From: Acidobacteriota bacterium
GTDB taxonomy: Bacteria > Acidobacteriota > UBA6911
Reading direction: 5' to 3'
DNA length: 5,558 nt
NCBI GenBank assembly: GCA_031254095.1
Contig: JAIRVC010000339.1
Span: 1-5,558, forward strand
Shown here: piece after piece, positions 1 to 5,174 of the stretch
Numbering within the stretch: position 1 is the first letter of the stretch
Layout: every line of letters begins with the position of its first letter
Made by a program: the position numbers and the translations under genes
The notes under the pieces: model-generated
Seen by the model: only the letters and a program-made list of their open reading frames with translations
Database searches by the model: none
What the model was told of the DNA's origin: nothing

Positions 1-1
1 C

Positions 2-871
2 ACGTTTTTTGCCTTATTTATGTTCGCCGGAAGCTTTATCCTGCCCGAAAGCCCGCGCTGGCTGATGCTCAAGGGGCGCAGGGAAAAGGCGGTCGCCGTG
101 CTTCGCCGGACGCTTAACTCCGAAGAGGATATTGAAAAGGAAATTAATGAAATCGCCTCCGCGCTGGAAAGCGGCGCGCGGACAGGCCGGGCTTCCGTAA
201 TGCACGGCTACTTCCTTAAAATCCTGCTTGTGGGCGTGCTACTTCAGATGTTTCAGCAGCTCGTCGGCATCAACATGATGATCTATTACTCGGCGACGAT
301 TTTCGGATACGCCGGCATGGCGGGTCTTACCGCCCTCCTGACCGTTCCGACCGTCAACATGCTCTTTACGTTTCCGGCGATTCATCTGGTTGAAAAATGG
401 GGACGCAAGAAACTGCTCTACGTGGGCGCCGCGATCATGTTTATTACCATGCTGATGGCCGGCATCGCCTTCCAGTCGATAGGCGATGCCGCAGACCCCG
501 CGCTGATTGCCGACTGGCCGAAAACACTGCTGCTTGTCGCCGCCATTGTTTACATCTTCGGCTTTGCCGTATCGTGGGGACCGGTCGCGTGGCTGGTCTG
601 CTCCGAAATCTTCCCACTTGAAGGGCGCGAAATCGGCATGACCGTTACAACTATGGTCAACTGGACATTTGCCGGACTTGTGATGAATTACGCGCTTTCA
701 TTCATGGCAAAATTCGGCAACGCTTCGATTTTTTATCTGTTCGCCGGATTCTGCGTACTGGCGATCCTGTTTGTTTCGAGGTTTGTACCGGAAACGAGGG
801 GCGTAACGTTGGAAAAGATTGAATCCAACCTGAAAAGCGGCGTTAGTTTGCGGCATCTTGGCCGGCGGTAA
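2..871 (+). CDS. MFS sugar porter, C-terminal half (5' partial)
   Basis: This is a proton-coupled or facilitative sugar transporter of the inner membrane, sugar porter family of the major facilitator superfamily (XylE/GLUT-like). The frame is open to the left edge, so the Met codon at 20 is probably internal: the residues before it (TFFALF) read as the end of TM6. Family signatures appear in the expected order: PESPRWL at 44-64 closing TM6, then a charged cytoplasmic loop, the TM7 sugar-binding motif with QQ, GIN and YYS at about 254-292, EKWGRKK at about 392-412, WGPVAWLV followed by EIFP and an Arg in TM10, and PETRG at about 788-802 after TM12. About 284 codons plus a few more are visible. 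Full members run about 450-500 residues, so roughly the first six helices are missing. The sugar cannot be told from this part. The gene converges on the methyltransferase module across a terminator hairpin. Confidence 0.93.
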   Translation, partial: TFFALFMFAGSFILPESPRWLMLKGRREKAVAVLRRTLNSEEDIEKEINEIASALESGARTGRASVMHGYFLKILLVGVLLQMFQQLVGINMMIYYSATIFGYAGMAGLTALLTVPTVNMLFTFPAIHLVEKWGRKKLLYVGAAIMFITMLMAGIAFQSIGDAADPALIADWPKTLLLVAAIVYIFGFAVSWGPVAWLVCSEIFPLEGREIGMTVTTMVNWTFAGLVMNYALSFMAKFGNASIFYLFAGFCVLAILFVSRFVPETRGVTLEKIESNLKSGVSLRHLGRR

Positions 872-881
872 AACCCTATAT

Positions 882-915
882 AAAAACGGCCGGAAGATTT
901 TTTTTCCGGCCGTTT
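882..915 (-). terminator. Intrinsic terminator between convergent genes
   Basis: A perfect 12-bp inverted repeat (884-895 with 904-915, arm AAACGGCCGGAA) encloses an 8-base loop. On the minus strand the stem runs into five T residues (complement of 882-886), and the arm itself ends in T, giving a classic terminator for the URO-D-like gene that ends at 938. On the plus strand the stem is followed only by TTTGTC, so it should stop the transporter transcript less well, though it may work in both directions. Confidence 0.85.
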
Positions 916-937
916 GTCTCAAGGGAACTTCTGACTG

Positions 938-1945
938 CTAAAACATTTCCTTGCTCAGCTTGTCGATTTCTTCAGACAGGGCTTCGTAAACGCCAGGGTA
1001 TGAGCTTTCGGGGCCGCCCATGGTGCAACAGGGGATGTAGTACATCTTGCCGTTGGTCGTGACCGCCCGGCGCGCTTCCGCCGCGAGGACTTCCCGCGTC
1101 CAGTCCACACGGTCGATGATGCCGTTGTCGATGTCTCCCATAAAGGAAATCTTTCCGCCGTATTTCTTTACGAGTTCCGGCGTGTTGTTGGTTGTCACAG
1201 GGCCCTGCCAGATATCGATGCCCATTTCGATCATGGAGGGAACCAGGTTCGCGCTGTAGGCGTCGTTGTGGTGAACGATCAATTCCACGCCTTTGGACTT
1301 GTAACAGCCATAGAGCTTTTTGTACGCGGGAACGAGAAATTCATCGAACATGGCCGGTGAAATGAAAGAAGACCTGTGGCTGCCCCAGTCGTCATGCTGG
1401 AAAAGAGCGTCCGGGCGGAAATTCTCACAAAGCAGCGTTGCGTAATTGATCTGCCACTCTGTGACGAAGTTAATAAGTTCTTTCATCGCCTCAGGTTCTT
1501 CATAGAAGTTTGCCAGGCAGTCGTCCATGCCCATCAGGTAGTGAAGCTGTTCAAAAATGCCTGGGGCGTTAAAAAGCGTGGCAAACAACTCATTACGGTC
1601 GATCGCGTCAAGGGAAGGCTTAAATTTGTCCCATTCCTTCTGAGGGAAATCCAGCGGCGGCGCTTTGACGACTTTTCTCCATTCCGTAATGTCTTTCAGG
1701 ACTTTGTGCTCGTCGTCATGCATCGGAAAAGCGCCGGGTACATTTTCAGGCCAGAATATGGTGACGCCCCAGGCGTTTTTAATCTTTCCGCCGCGCGTAA
1801 TCGCCGGGTAAGCCTCGACATATGGATTGACCATGATCATTCCGTACCTGGTCGGTTGACACATGAAAGCTTCGTATTGATTTACAAATCGATCCGGGTT
1901 TCCTCCCCGGATGGTTTCAAGCAGGTTTTGTCTCTTTGTCAGCAT
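938..1945 (-). CDS. URO-D superfamily protein, probable corrinoid-dependent methyltransferase
   Basis: This 335-residue protein has the look of the uroporphyrinogen decarboxylase fold family (TIM barrel), which also holds corrinoid methyltransferases such as MtaA/MtbA and several O-demethylase components. Visible landmarks are the N-terminal TKRQNLLETIRGG segment, a FQHDDWGSH stretch at residues 182-190, the VHHND segment at 224-228, GPVTTNN at 248-254, FMGDID at 268-273 and YIPCCTMGG at 303-311. In MtaA/MtbA-type enzymes zinc is held by His-X-Cys and a later Cys. Here the first Cys position is Asn227, leaving His225/His226 and Cys306/Cys307 as possible ligands. True haem-pathway UroD is unlikely given the corrinoid-protein neighbour and these motifs. 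The substrate is unknown; methoxylated or methylated small compounds are the natural guess. The start is supported by AAAGGAG (1953-1959) seven bases before ATG. It lies 150 bases downstream of the corrinoid gene, same strand, and ends before a strong terminator. Confidence 0.85.
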   Translation of the reverse strand: MLTKRQNLLETIRGGNPDRFVNQYEAFMCQPTRYGMIMVNPYVEAYPAITRGGKIKNAWGVTIFWPENVPGAFPMHDDEHKVLKDITEWRKVVKAPPLDFPQKEWDKFKPSLDAIDRNELFATLFNAPGIFEQLHYLMGMDDCLANFYEEPEAMKELINFVTEWQINYATLLCENFRPDALFQHDDWGSHRSSFISPAMFDEFLVPAYKKLYGCYKSKGVELIVHHNDAYSANLVPSMIEMGIDIWQGPVTTNNTPELVKKYGGKISFMGDIDNGIIDRVDWTREVLAAEARRAVTTNGKMYYIPCCTMGGPESSYPGVYEALSEEIDKLSKEMF

Positions 1946-1952
1946 AGTGCAA

Positions 1953-2020
1953 CTCCTTTAATGATGAAGCTCATCGTTGAATGAGATGTGAGTATAAAAG
2001 GTAATCGCGGGACAACGCAA
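1953..2020 (-). promoter_or_regulatory. Possible internal promoter and RBS for the URO-D-like gene
   Basis: On the minus strand TTGCGT (2015-2020) and TATACT (1991-1996) are spaced by 18 bases, giving a reasonable sigma70-type promoter with a start near 1984. Between it and the Shine-Dalgarno AAAGGAG (1953-1959) lies a small dyad, GATGA-AGC-TCATC (1963-1975), which could be an operator or a short mRNA hairpin. This would allow expression of the second gene apart from the corrinoid gene. The call rests on hexamer match only. Confidence 0.45.
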
Positions 2021-2053
2021 GAAGATTAATTTTAAAAGAACGGATAGAGGAGG

Positions 2054-2081
2054 CGGCGCCGCGGTTATTGCTGCGGCGCCG
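2054..2081 (-). other. GC-rich hairpin between corrinoid and methyltransferase genes
   Basis: A perfect 9-bp stem, CGGCGCCGC (2054-2062) with its complement at 2073-2081, extends to 11 pairs with one G-T wobble and leaves a six-base loop. It starts 14 bases after the corrinoid gene's stop codon. Neither side carries a T tract, so it is not a standard intrinsic terminator. An mRNA-stabilising or partial-attenuation role that sets the ratio of the two proteins is possible. Confidence 0.6.
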
Positions 2082-2095
2082 TAAAACATTATGAT

Positions 2096-2731
2096 TTACG
2101 CGATAAGCGCTTTCGCTGCCTTTGCCGCGGAAGCGGCGTCCGGAGCATACGAATCGGCTTTGATCTGATTGGCGAAATCCTGCGTAATAGGCGCGCCGCC
2201 GACAAGAATCTTGAACCGCGCGCGATTCTTGGATGCGTTCAAGGCGTCCACGGTGTCTTTCATCGCGGGCATCGTAGTGGTAAGAAGCGCCGAAACAGCC
2301 ATGATCTTTACTTCGGAATCGCTGTCAACCGCTTCGACGAACTTGTCGACGGGAACGTCCACGCCGAGATCCTTTACTTCAAATCCCGCGCTTTCAATCA
2401 TCATGGCGACAAGGTTCTTTCCGATGTCGTGCAGATCGCCGATAACGGTTCCGATGACAACCTTTCCGAGCGACGAACTGCCGGCCGCGGCCAGTTTCGG
2501 TTTCAGCACTTCAACGCCGTTTTTCATCGCTTTGGCGGCTATAAGCATTTCAGGGACGAAGATGTCGCCCCGCCCAAACTTCGCGCCGACAACATCCATC
2601 GCCTGAATCATGCCGACATTCAATATTTCCTGCGCGGCGATGCCTTCATTAAGCGCTTCCTGGACAAGCCCGGCAACTATTTTCGTTTTTCCATTTTCAA
2701 CAGCAGTCGCAATTTCCTGAATTTTAGACAT
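2096..2731 (-). CDS. Corrinoid (B12-binding) methyltransferase protein, MtbC/MttC-like
   Basis: This cytoplasmic methyl carrier of 211 residues holds a cobamide that accepts a methyl group from a substrate methyltransferase and passes it on. It has the usual two-domain layout and length. Residues about 1-88 form the helical cap domain (ending FGRGDIFVPEMLIAAKAM and a lysine-rich linker). Residues about 90-211 form the Rossmann-like B12 domain. The cobalt-binding motif DxHxxG is present as DLHDIGK at residues 99-105, so His101 is the expected lower axial ligand. The matching SxL motif is SALL at 147-150, followed by TTTM, and the GG pair is at 178-179 in LVGGAP. The start is backed by GGGGAGAG (2741-2748) nine bases before ATG. 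The URO-D-like gene follows on the same strand and is the obvious partner. A corrinoid reductive activase is not in the window. Family is certain; the substrate class (methylamine, methoxyaromatic, other) is not. Confidence 0.95.
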   Translation of the reverse strand: MSKIQEIATAVENGKTKIVAGLVQEALNEGIAAQEILNVGMIQAMDVVGAKFGRGDIFVPEMLIAAKAMKNGVEVLKPKLAAAGSSSLGKVVIGTVIGDLHDIGKNLVAMMIESAGFEVKDLGVDVPVDKFVEAVDSDSEVKIMAVSALLTTTMPAMKDTVDALNASKNRARFKILVGGAPITQDFANQIKADSYAPDAASAAKAAKALIA

Positions 2732-2956
2732 AATTTAAATCTCTCCCCGTCTTCCCCGATGTTCACGCTGAAACTGAATAACGGCGACTGCATCGGTTCG
2801 TCCAAAACCGATAATCACGCGCTTTCGCAATCAGCGTTCATCAGAGTAATTTAATTAGAGCCTATTGCGCCCCTTCATCCGGCAAAGCGTTTAAACCGTA
2901 TATTCCCGCATATGGAACGCGTCCAAAGACACGCCTGCCGGCAAAAGCGCGCAACC
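2732..2956 (-). promoter_or_regulatory. Long 5' leader of the corrinoid gene
   Basis: If transcription starts near 2956, the mRNA carries about 225 untranslated bases. Plausible structure includes a perfect 7-bp stem ATCGGTT/AACCGAT (2792-2798 with 2806-2812), a longer-range CGCAAT/ATTGCG pair (2826-2831 with 2864-2869), and near the 5' end a stem reading CGTGTC/GACGCG on the minus strand. I do not see the conserved B12-box of cobalamin riboswitches. A regulatory RNA is possible but not recognised, and no convincing gene was found in it. Confidence 0.4.
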
Positions 2957-2962
2957 TTTTGT

Positions 2963-2991
2963 ATTCTATATAGACCGCCTTTTTGAGTCAA
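2963..2991 (-). promoter_or_regulatory. Sigma70-type promoter for the corrinoid-methyltransferase module
   Basis: On the minus strand TTGACT (2986-2991) and TAGAAT (2963-2968) are separated by exactly 17 bases, close to consensus at both hexamers. The predicted start is near 2956. It points toward the corrinoid gene and away from the flavoprotein gene. Confidence 0.75.
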
Positions 2992-3094
2992 GCAATTCAC
3001 AGTCAAAGCTTGCGTGAAGAGGATGACATATCCGTTCGGGACGCGGAGCGTTTATGGGCATAACCGATATGGCGCGCGCCCGGCGTAAACCTTT
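2992..3094. other. Intergenic stretch between divergent promoters
   Basis: This stretch separates the corrinoid promoter from the flavoprotein promoter. It holds a perfect 10-bp palindrome GGCGCGCGCC (3071-3080) that could be an operator or simply GC-rich sequence. A 21-codon frame (3023-3088) has no properly spaced ribosome site and is not called. Nothing else is recognised. Confidence 0.35.
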
Positions 3095-3182
3095 TTGTAA
3101 AGATTTTTGCTCGGAAGCTATATAATTCATCTTTGCCGTAAAAGTGCGGCAAGCACCCCAACGTTAATTTCTTTTCAGGAGG
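3095..3182 (+). promoter_or_regulatory. Promoter, 5' stem-loop and RBS for the flavin-binding protein
   Basis: A consensus -10 box TATAAT lies at 3121-3126, with an overlapping TATATA at 3119-3124. The best -35 candidate is TTGTAA at 3095-3100, spaced 18-20 bases, so the -35 side is weak. Right after the expected start, TTGCCG (3133-3138) pairs with CGGCAA (3147-3152) around an 8-base loop, which would form a 5'-end stem-loop. The Shine-Dalgarno is a perfect AGGAGG (3177-3182), six bases from ATG. Confidence 0.6.
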
Positions 3183-3188
3183 TTTACC

Positions 3189-3593
3189 ATGAGCACCGCT
3201 TACGAATTTCTCAAAGCCAATCCCGTATTTCATCTGGCAACCGTTGACGGAGATGCGGCCAGAGTGCGCCCTTTCGGATTTGCGATGGTTTTCAACAACA
3301 AGCTCTACATCTGTACAAATAAAACCAAAGACGTATTCAAACAGATGCAGAAAAATCCGGAAATTGAAATTTCCGATATGGGCCCGGACGGAACCTGGTT
3401 GAGAATACGCGGCAAAGTCAAGGCGGACGACAGCTATGAGGCCAAAGCACAGGCGTTCAAGGAATCCCCCACGCTGCTGCAAATCTATCCCAAGGGCGCT
3501 GACGACGAAATTTATGTGACGCTGTATTTCACGGAAGCCGTCGCGACGCTGTATTCCTTTACCGGCGCGCCGAAGACCATTCCGCTGTTTTAG
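3189..3593 (+). CDS. Pyridoxamine 5'-phosphate oxidase family FMN split-barrel protein
   Basis: This 134-residue soluble protein belongs to the small pyridoxamine 5'-phosphate oxidase-like (FMN-binding split barrel) group. These proteins bind FMN or a related flavin as dimers and often act as uncharacterised reductases; this is not the vitamin B6 enzyme PdxH, which is longer. The pattern is typical: N-terminal helix then the strand FHLATVDG (14-21), RVRPFGFAMVF (25-35) for the flavin phosphate, LYICTNKTKDVFKQMQKNP (39-57), WLRIRGKV (70-77), a helical segment with SPTLLQIYPKG (93-103), and the closing strand YFTEAVATLYSF (113-124). Length is normal for the group. The strong AGGAGG site fixes the start. 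It is monocistronic, divergent from the corrinoid module and followed by a structured repeat. No sequence feature ties its job to the methyltransferases. Family sure, substrate unknown. Confidence 0.9.
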   Translation: MSTAYEFLKANPVFHLATVDGDAARVRPFGFAMVFNNKLYICTNKTKDVFKQMQKNPEIEISDMGPDGTWLRIRGKVKADDSYEAKAQAFKESPTLLQIYPKGADDEIYVTLYFTEAVATLYSFTGAPKTIPLF

Positions 3594-3601
3594 ATTTTTC
3601 A

Positions 3602-3757
3602 AGGAAGCGCTGATTAATTGTCTGCGCGGGATGAAGTGCGAGGCGCACGGAGCGCAGGAACCGAGGCATATATCAATGATATGTTGAGGTTGCGAGCACC
3701 GCGCCGCCGTAAACAATTTGGCAATTCGCCCGCACAGGCAATTAACCAGCGCTTTCC
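3602..3757. repeat. Structured palindromic repeat element (MITE-like)
   Basis: The block is bounded by long inverted arms. The core 24 bases 3607-3630 match the reverse complement of 3729-3752 at 21 of 24 positions, and similarity runs outward through AGGAA/AGGAAA with one indel. The interior holds its own hairpins: GTGCG-AGG-CGCAC (3636-3648), and a stem pairing 3659-3671 with 3679-3691 around loop 3672-3678. That stem includes two G-T wobbles and tandem G-A/A-G mismatches, an arrangement typical of folded RNA. There is no coding frame of note and no target-site duplication that I could define. The overall design (TGCGAGG, GCGCAGGAACC, AGGTTGCGAGCACC) feels like dispersed intergenic repeats seen in other bacteria, but that is recollection, not a search result. 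Confidence 0.65.
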
Positions 3758-3805
3758 TAAGCGATATCCGATAAAAACGGCCGCTTTTTTATCGGATATC
3801 GCTTA
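3758..3805 (+). terminator. Perfect 20-bp-stem hairpin, possible terminator
   Basis: Positions 3758-3777 are exactly complementary to 3786-3805, leaving the 8-base loop CGGCCGCT. The stem carries A5 on the left and T5 on the right beside the loop, but no T tract follows the stem on the plus strand. It may stop read-through from the flavoprotein gene or the repeat into the macrodomain gene, possibly in both directions, or it may be part of the mobile repeat. It begins one base after the repeat's right arm and ends 26 bases before the next start codon. Confidence 0.55.
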
Positions 3806-3817
3806 ATAAGCGTTTCC

Positions 3818-3824
3818 AAAGGGG
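3818..3824 (+). promoter_or_regulatory. RBS that fixes a TTG start
   Basis: AAAGGGG at 3818-3824 lies six bases before the TTG at 3831. It decides the start of the macrodomain gene, since the first in-frame ATG is codon 81, inside the conserved fold. Confidence 0.8.
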
Positions 3825-3830
3825 AAATAC

Positions 3831-4655
3831 TTGAACCGGTCTGACCTGCAAACCATCGCGGCGGAAACCATTTCCATTTCGAAAAGCGGGAAATACCTGA
3901 CCGCGAACGGAAATATTCCGATCGATATTTCGGCCGCCGCCGCCGCTTGCGTGAAAAATACCCGCGTCATTTCTCCTTCTGAAACAGCCCGGATATCGGG
4001 CGATCACGGCGGCCGCGCGGCGCAAATCTCAATTGTTCCACAGACGACACTGGACGCGGCGCGGGCATTGATGAAGGAAACCGGACAAACGGCGGCGATT
4101 TTAAATTTTGCGTCAGCCAAACATCCGGGCGGCGGATTCAGAAACGGTTCCATGTCGCAGGAGGAAGACATCGCCTATCGTTCGACTCTGTACGCGGCGC
4201 TTTCATCAAGGCAGGAATATTACCGGGAGAGCCTTTCAAATCTTTTTGACGGACTATATTTCGACAAGGCTCTTTATACAAAAGGACTCGTCGTTATCCG
4301 CGACGGGAATTATAACCTTTCCGACCCATGGCTATGCGACTGCGTAACCGCGCCCGCGCCCAACCGCGGCGTTGCGCTCGAACATGGAATTTCCGAGGCC
4401 GATATCGCGGCGGCAATGGAACGCCGGATAGAACTGGCGCTCCGGACTTTCATCCTGTGCGGCAACAGGAATATTGTGCTTGGCGCTTTTGGTTGCGGCG
4501 TTTTTAAAAACCTGCCCGAGCCGGTAGCGGAACGCTTCCGCAAAGCGCTTTTCGACGACGGCCTGATCGCGAGCTTTGACCGCGTTCTGTTTGCCATACC
4601 GAATGAAAACAGCGAAAACCACCGGGCGTTCCGCAAAATCTTCACACACTTATAG
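3831..4655 (+). CDS. Bacterial PARG-type macrodomain protein (TIGR02452-like)
   Basis: This 274-residue protein is a probable poly(ADP-ribose)/ADP-ribosyl glycohydrolase of the microbial PARG group, cleaving ribose-ribose or ribose-protein bonds of ADP-ribose marks in the cytoplasm. The diagnostic loop is complete: NFASAKHPGGG at 92-102 and then QEE at 110-112, giving the GGG-X7-QEE catalytic signature, with Glu111/Glu112 holding the expected catalytic glutamate. A second phosphate-binding loop, LGAFGCGVFKN, is at 217-227, and AIPNEN at 255-260 forms the C-terminal strand. The N-terminal 80 residues form the helical extension usual in this subgroup (about 260-290 residues overall). Start is TTG, supported by a close Shine-Dalgarno. 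No ADP-ribosyltransferase or toxin partner is visible nearby. It sits right after a hairpin and repeat block, and no clear promoter was found in the 26 bases between, so transcription may start inside that block. Its last codons overlap the convergent small gene by six bases. Confidence 0.92.
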   Translation: MNRSDLQTIAAETISISKSGKYLTANGNIPIDISAAAAACVKNTRVISPSETARISGDHGGRAAQISIVPQTTLDAARALMKETGQTAAILNFASAKHPGGGFRNGSMSQEEDIAYRSTLYAALSSRQEYYRESLSNLFDGLYFDKALYTKGLVVIRDGNYNLSDPWLCDCVTAPAPNRGVALEHGISEADIAAAMERRIELALRTFILCGNRNIVLGAFGCGVFKNLPEPVAERFRKALFDDGLIASFDRVLFAIPNENSENHRAFRKIFTHL

Positions 4656-4937
4656 ACCATCCCATTCTTCGGGAGTCAGCCGCTGGATTTTCTCAAGGTA
4701 TTCGGAAATTTTCAGCAGTCTTTGTACGCGGGCTTTTTTGTCCGGCTCGGCGCCAACAAGCGCCTCAAGCCGCAGCCGCGCCTCCTGCGAATCTACGCCC
4801 GCGGGAGCTTTTTGAATCAAGGATTGCTCCACAACATGGTAAATCAAGTCGTGAGAATAATATCCGACCGCGCCATAAAGAAATAAAGCAAACGCCAGCA
4901 GCGCCGACAGAATTAACGCTCTTTTTTTAATCGTCAT
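4650..4937 (-). CDS. Small membrane-anchored protein of unknown function
   Basis: I do not recognise this 95-residue protein. It begins with a KKR cluster (residues 4-6) and one hydrophobic segment at about 7-27 (rich in Leu, Ala and Phe, ending GAVGYY), without a lipobox or clear signal-peptidase site, suggesting an N-in anchor with the rest outside. Residues about 49-95 are charged and likely helical (QEARLRLEALV, KKARVQRLLKISEYLEKIQRL), ending TPEEWDGL. The ATG at 4937 has no good Shine-Dalgarno (only a purine patch before it), so translation may be weak. No alternative upstream start looks better. It is convergent with the macrodomain gene, overlapping it by six bases, and divergent from the tupA-like gene. 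The coherent membrane-plus-helix pattern favours a real gene. Confidence 0.65.
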   Translation of the reverse strand: MTIKKRALILSALLAFALFLYGAVGYYSHDLIYHVVEQSLIQKAPAGVDSQEARLRLEALVGAEPDKKARVQRLLKISEYLEKIQRLTPEEWDGL

Positions 4938-4992
4938 ACCCGTTGTCCAATATCCAAACTGCCCATCGGCCGCCGCGAGGCGGCTTTACATT

Positions 4993-5016
4993 TTATACAT
5001 CATGTTATACATCATG
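4993..5016. repeat. Two-copy 12-bp perfect tandem repeat
   Basis: The unit TTATACATCATG occurs twice without a gap. The junction forms a dyad, ATGT-TAT-ACAT (5002-5012), and the first unit holds ACAT-C-ATGT (4997-5005). On the minus strand each unit contains TATAA, so it could overlap a promoter or operator for the small membrane protein gene. Confidence 0.7.
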
Positions 5017-5071
5017 CCGGATTTTTACATCCCGGAACCGGCCGAAAGACCGCTGCGGCCGTATGCAAAGG

Positions 5072-5099
5072 TTGATTTTACTGCGGAATTTCGTAATAT
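5072..5099 (+). promoter_or_regulatory. Possible promoter for the tupA-like gene
   Basis: TTGATT (5072-5077) and TAATAT (5094-5099) are spaced by 16 bases. A start near 5106 would give a leader of about 240 bases containing the hairpins that follow. This rests on hexamer match only. Confidence 0.4.
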
Positions 5100-5119
5100 G
5101 GTTCTGTTTTTTGGATAAA

Positions 5120-5152
5120 CCGTGACGAACAGGCAAGCCGCCTCACGGCGGC
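5120..5152 (+). other. Two mutually exclusive hairpins upstream of the tupA-like gene
   Basis: CCGTGA (5120-5125) can pair with TCACGG (5143-5148), or GCCGCC (5137-5142) can pair with GGCGGC (5147-5152) around loop TCAC. The two share bases, so only one can form at a time, as in attenuators and switches. No T tract follows. Confidence 0.4.
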
Positions 5153-5153
5153 C

Positions 5154-5174
5154 AGTGGTTAGCGGTCAGCGATC
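5154..5174 (+). repeat. Degenerate heptamer tandem repeat
   Basis: Three units of AGYGRTY (AGTGGTT, AGCGGTC, AGCGATC) run head to tail. Such short degenerate arrays often arise by slippage between genes; no function is claimed. Confidence 0.45.

Noticed and set aside
1376..1984. A 202-codon plus-strand open frame inside the URO-D-like gene.
   Set aside because: Antisense shadow of the conserved gene, without a ribosome site or recognisable domain.
2815..2850. Minus-strand CTGATGA followed by a short stem and GAAA, resembling a hammerhead ribozyme core.
   Set aside because: If the GAAA is placed correctly, the closing pair of stem II is A-C, and I find no matching stems I and III with a cleavage site. 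Likely chance.
2732..2960. Cobalamin riboswitch upstream of the corrinoid protein gene.
   Set aside because: Expected from context, but no B12-box-like conserved stretch was found on the minus strand.
3023..3088. A 21-codon plus-strand frame between the divergent promoters.
   Set aside because: The purine patch abuts the ATG with no spacing and it lies upstream of the flavoprotein promoter.
3003..3716. A 237-codon minus-strand open frame across the flavin-binding protein gene.
   Set aside because: It is the antisense shadow of a clearly conserved family gene, and its product has no family features.
4943..5125. A 60-codon plus-strand frame in the intergenic region.
   Set aside because: No ribosome site, low-complexity composition and overlap with hairpins and the tandem repeat.
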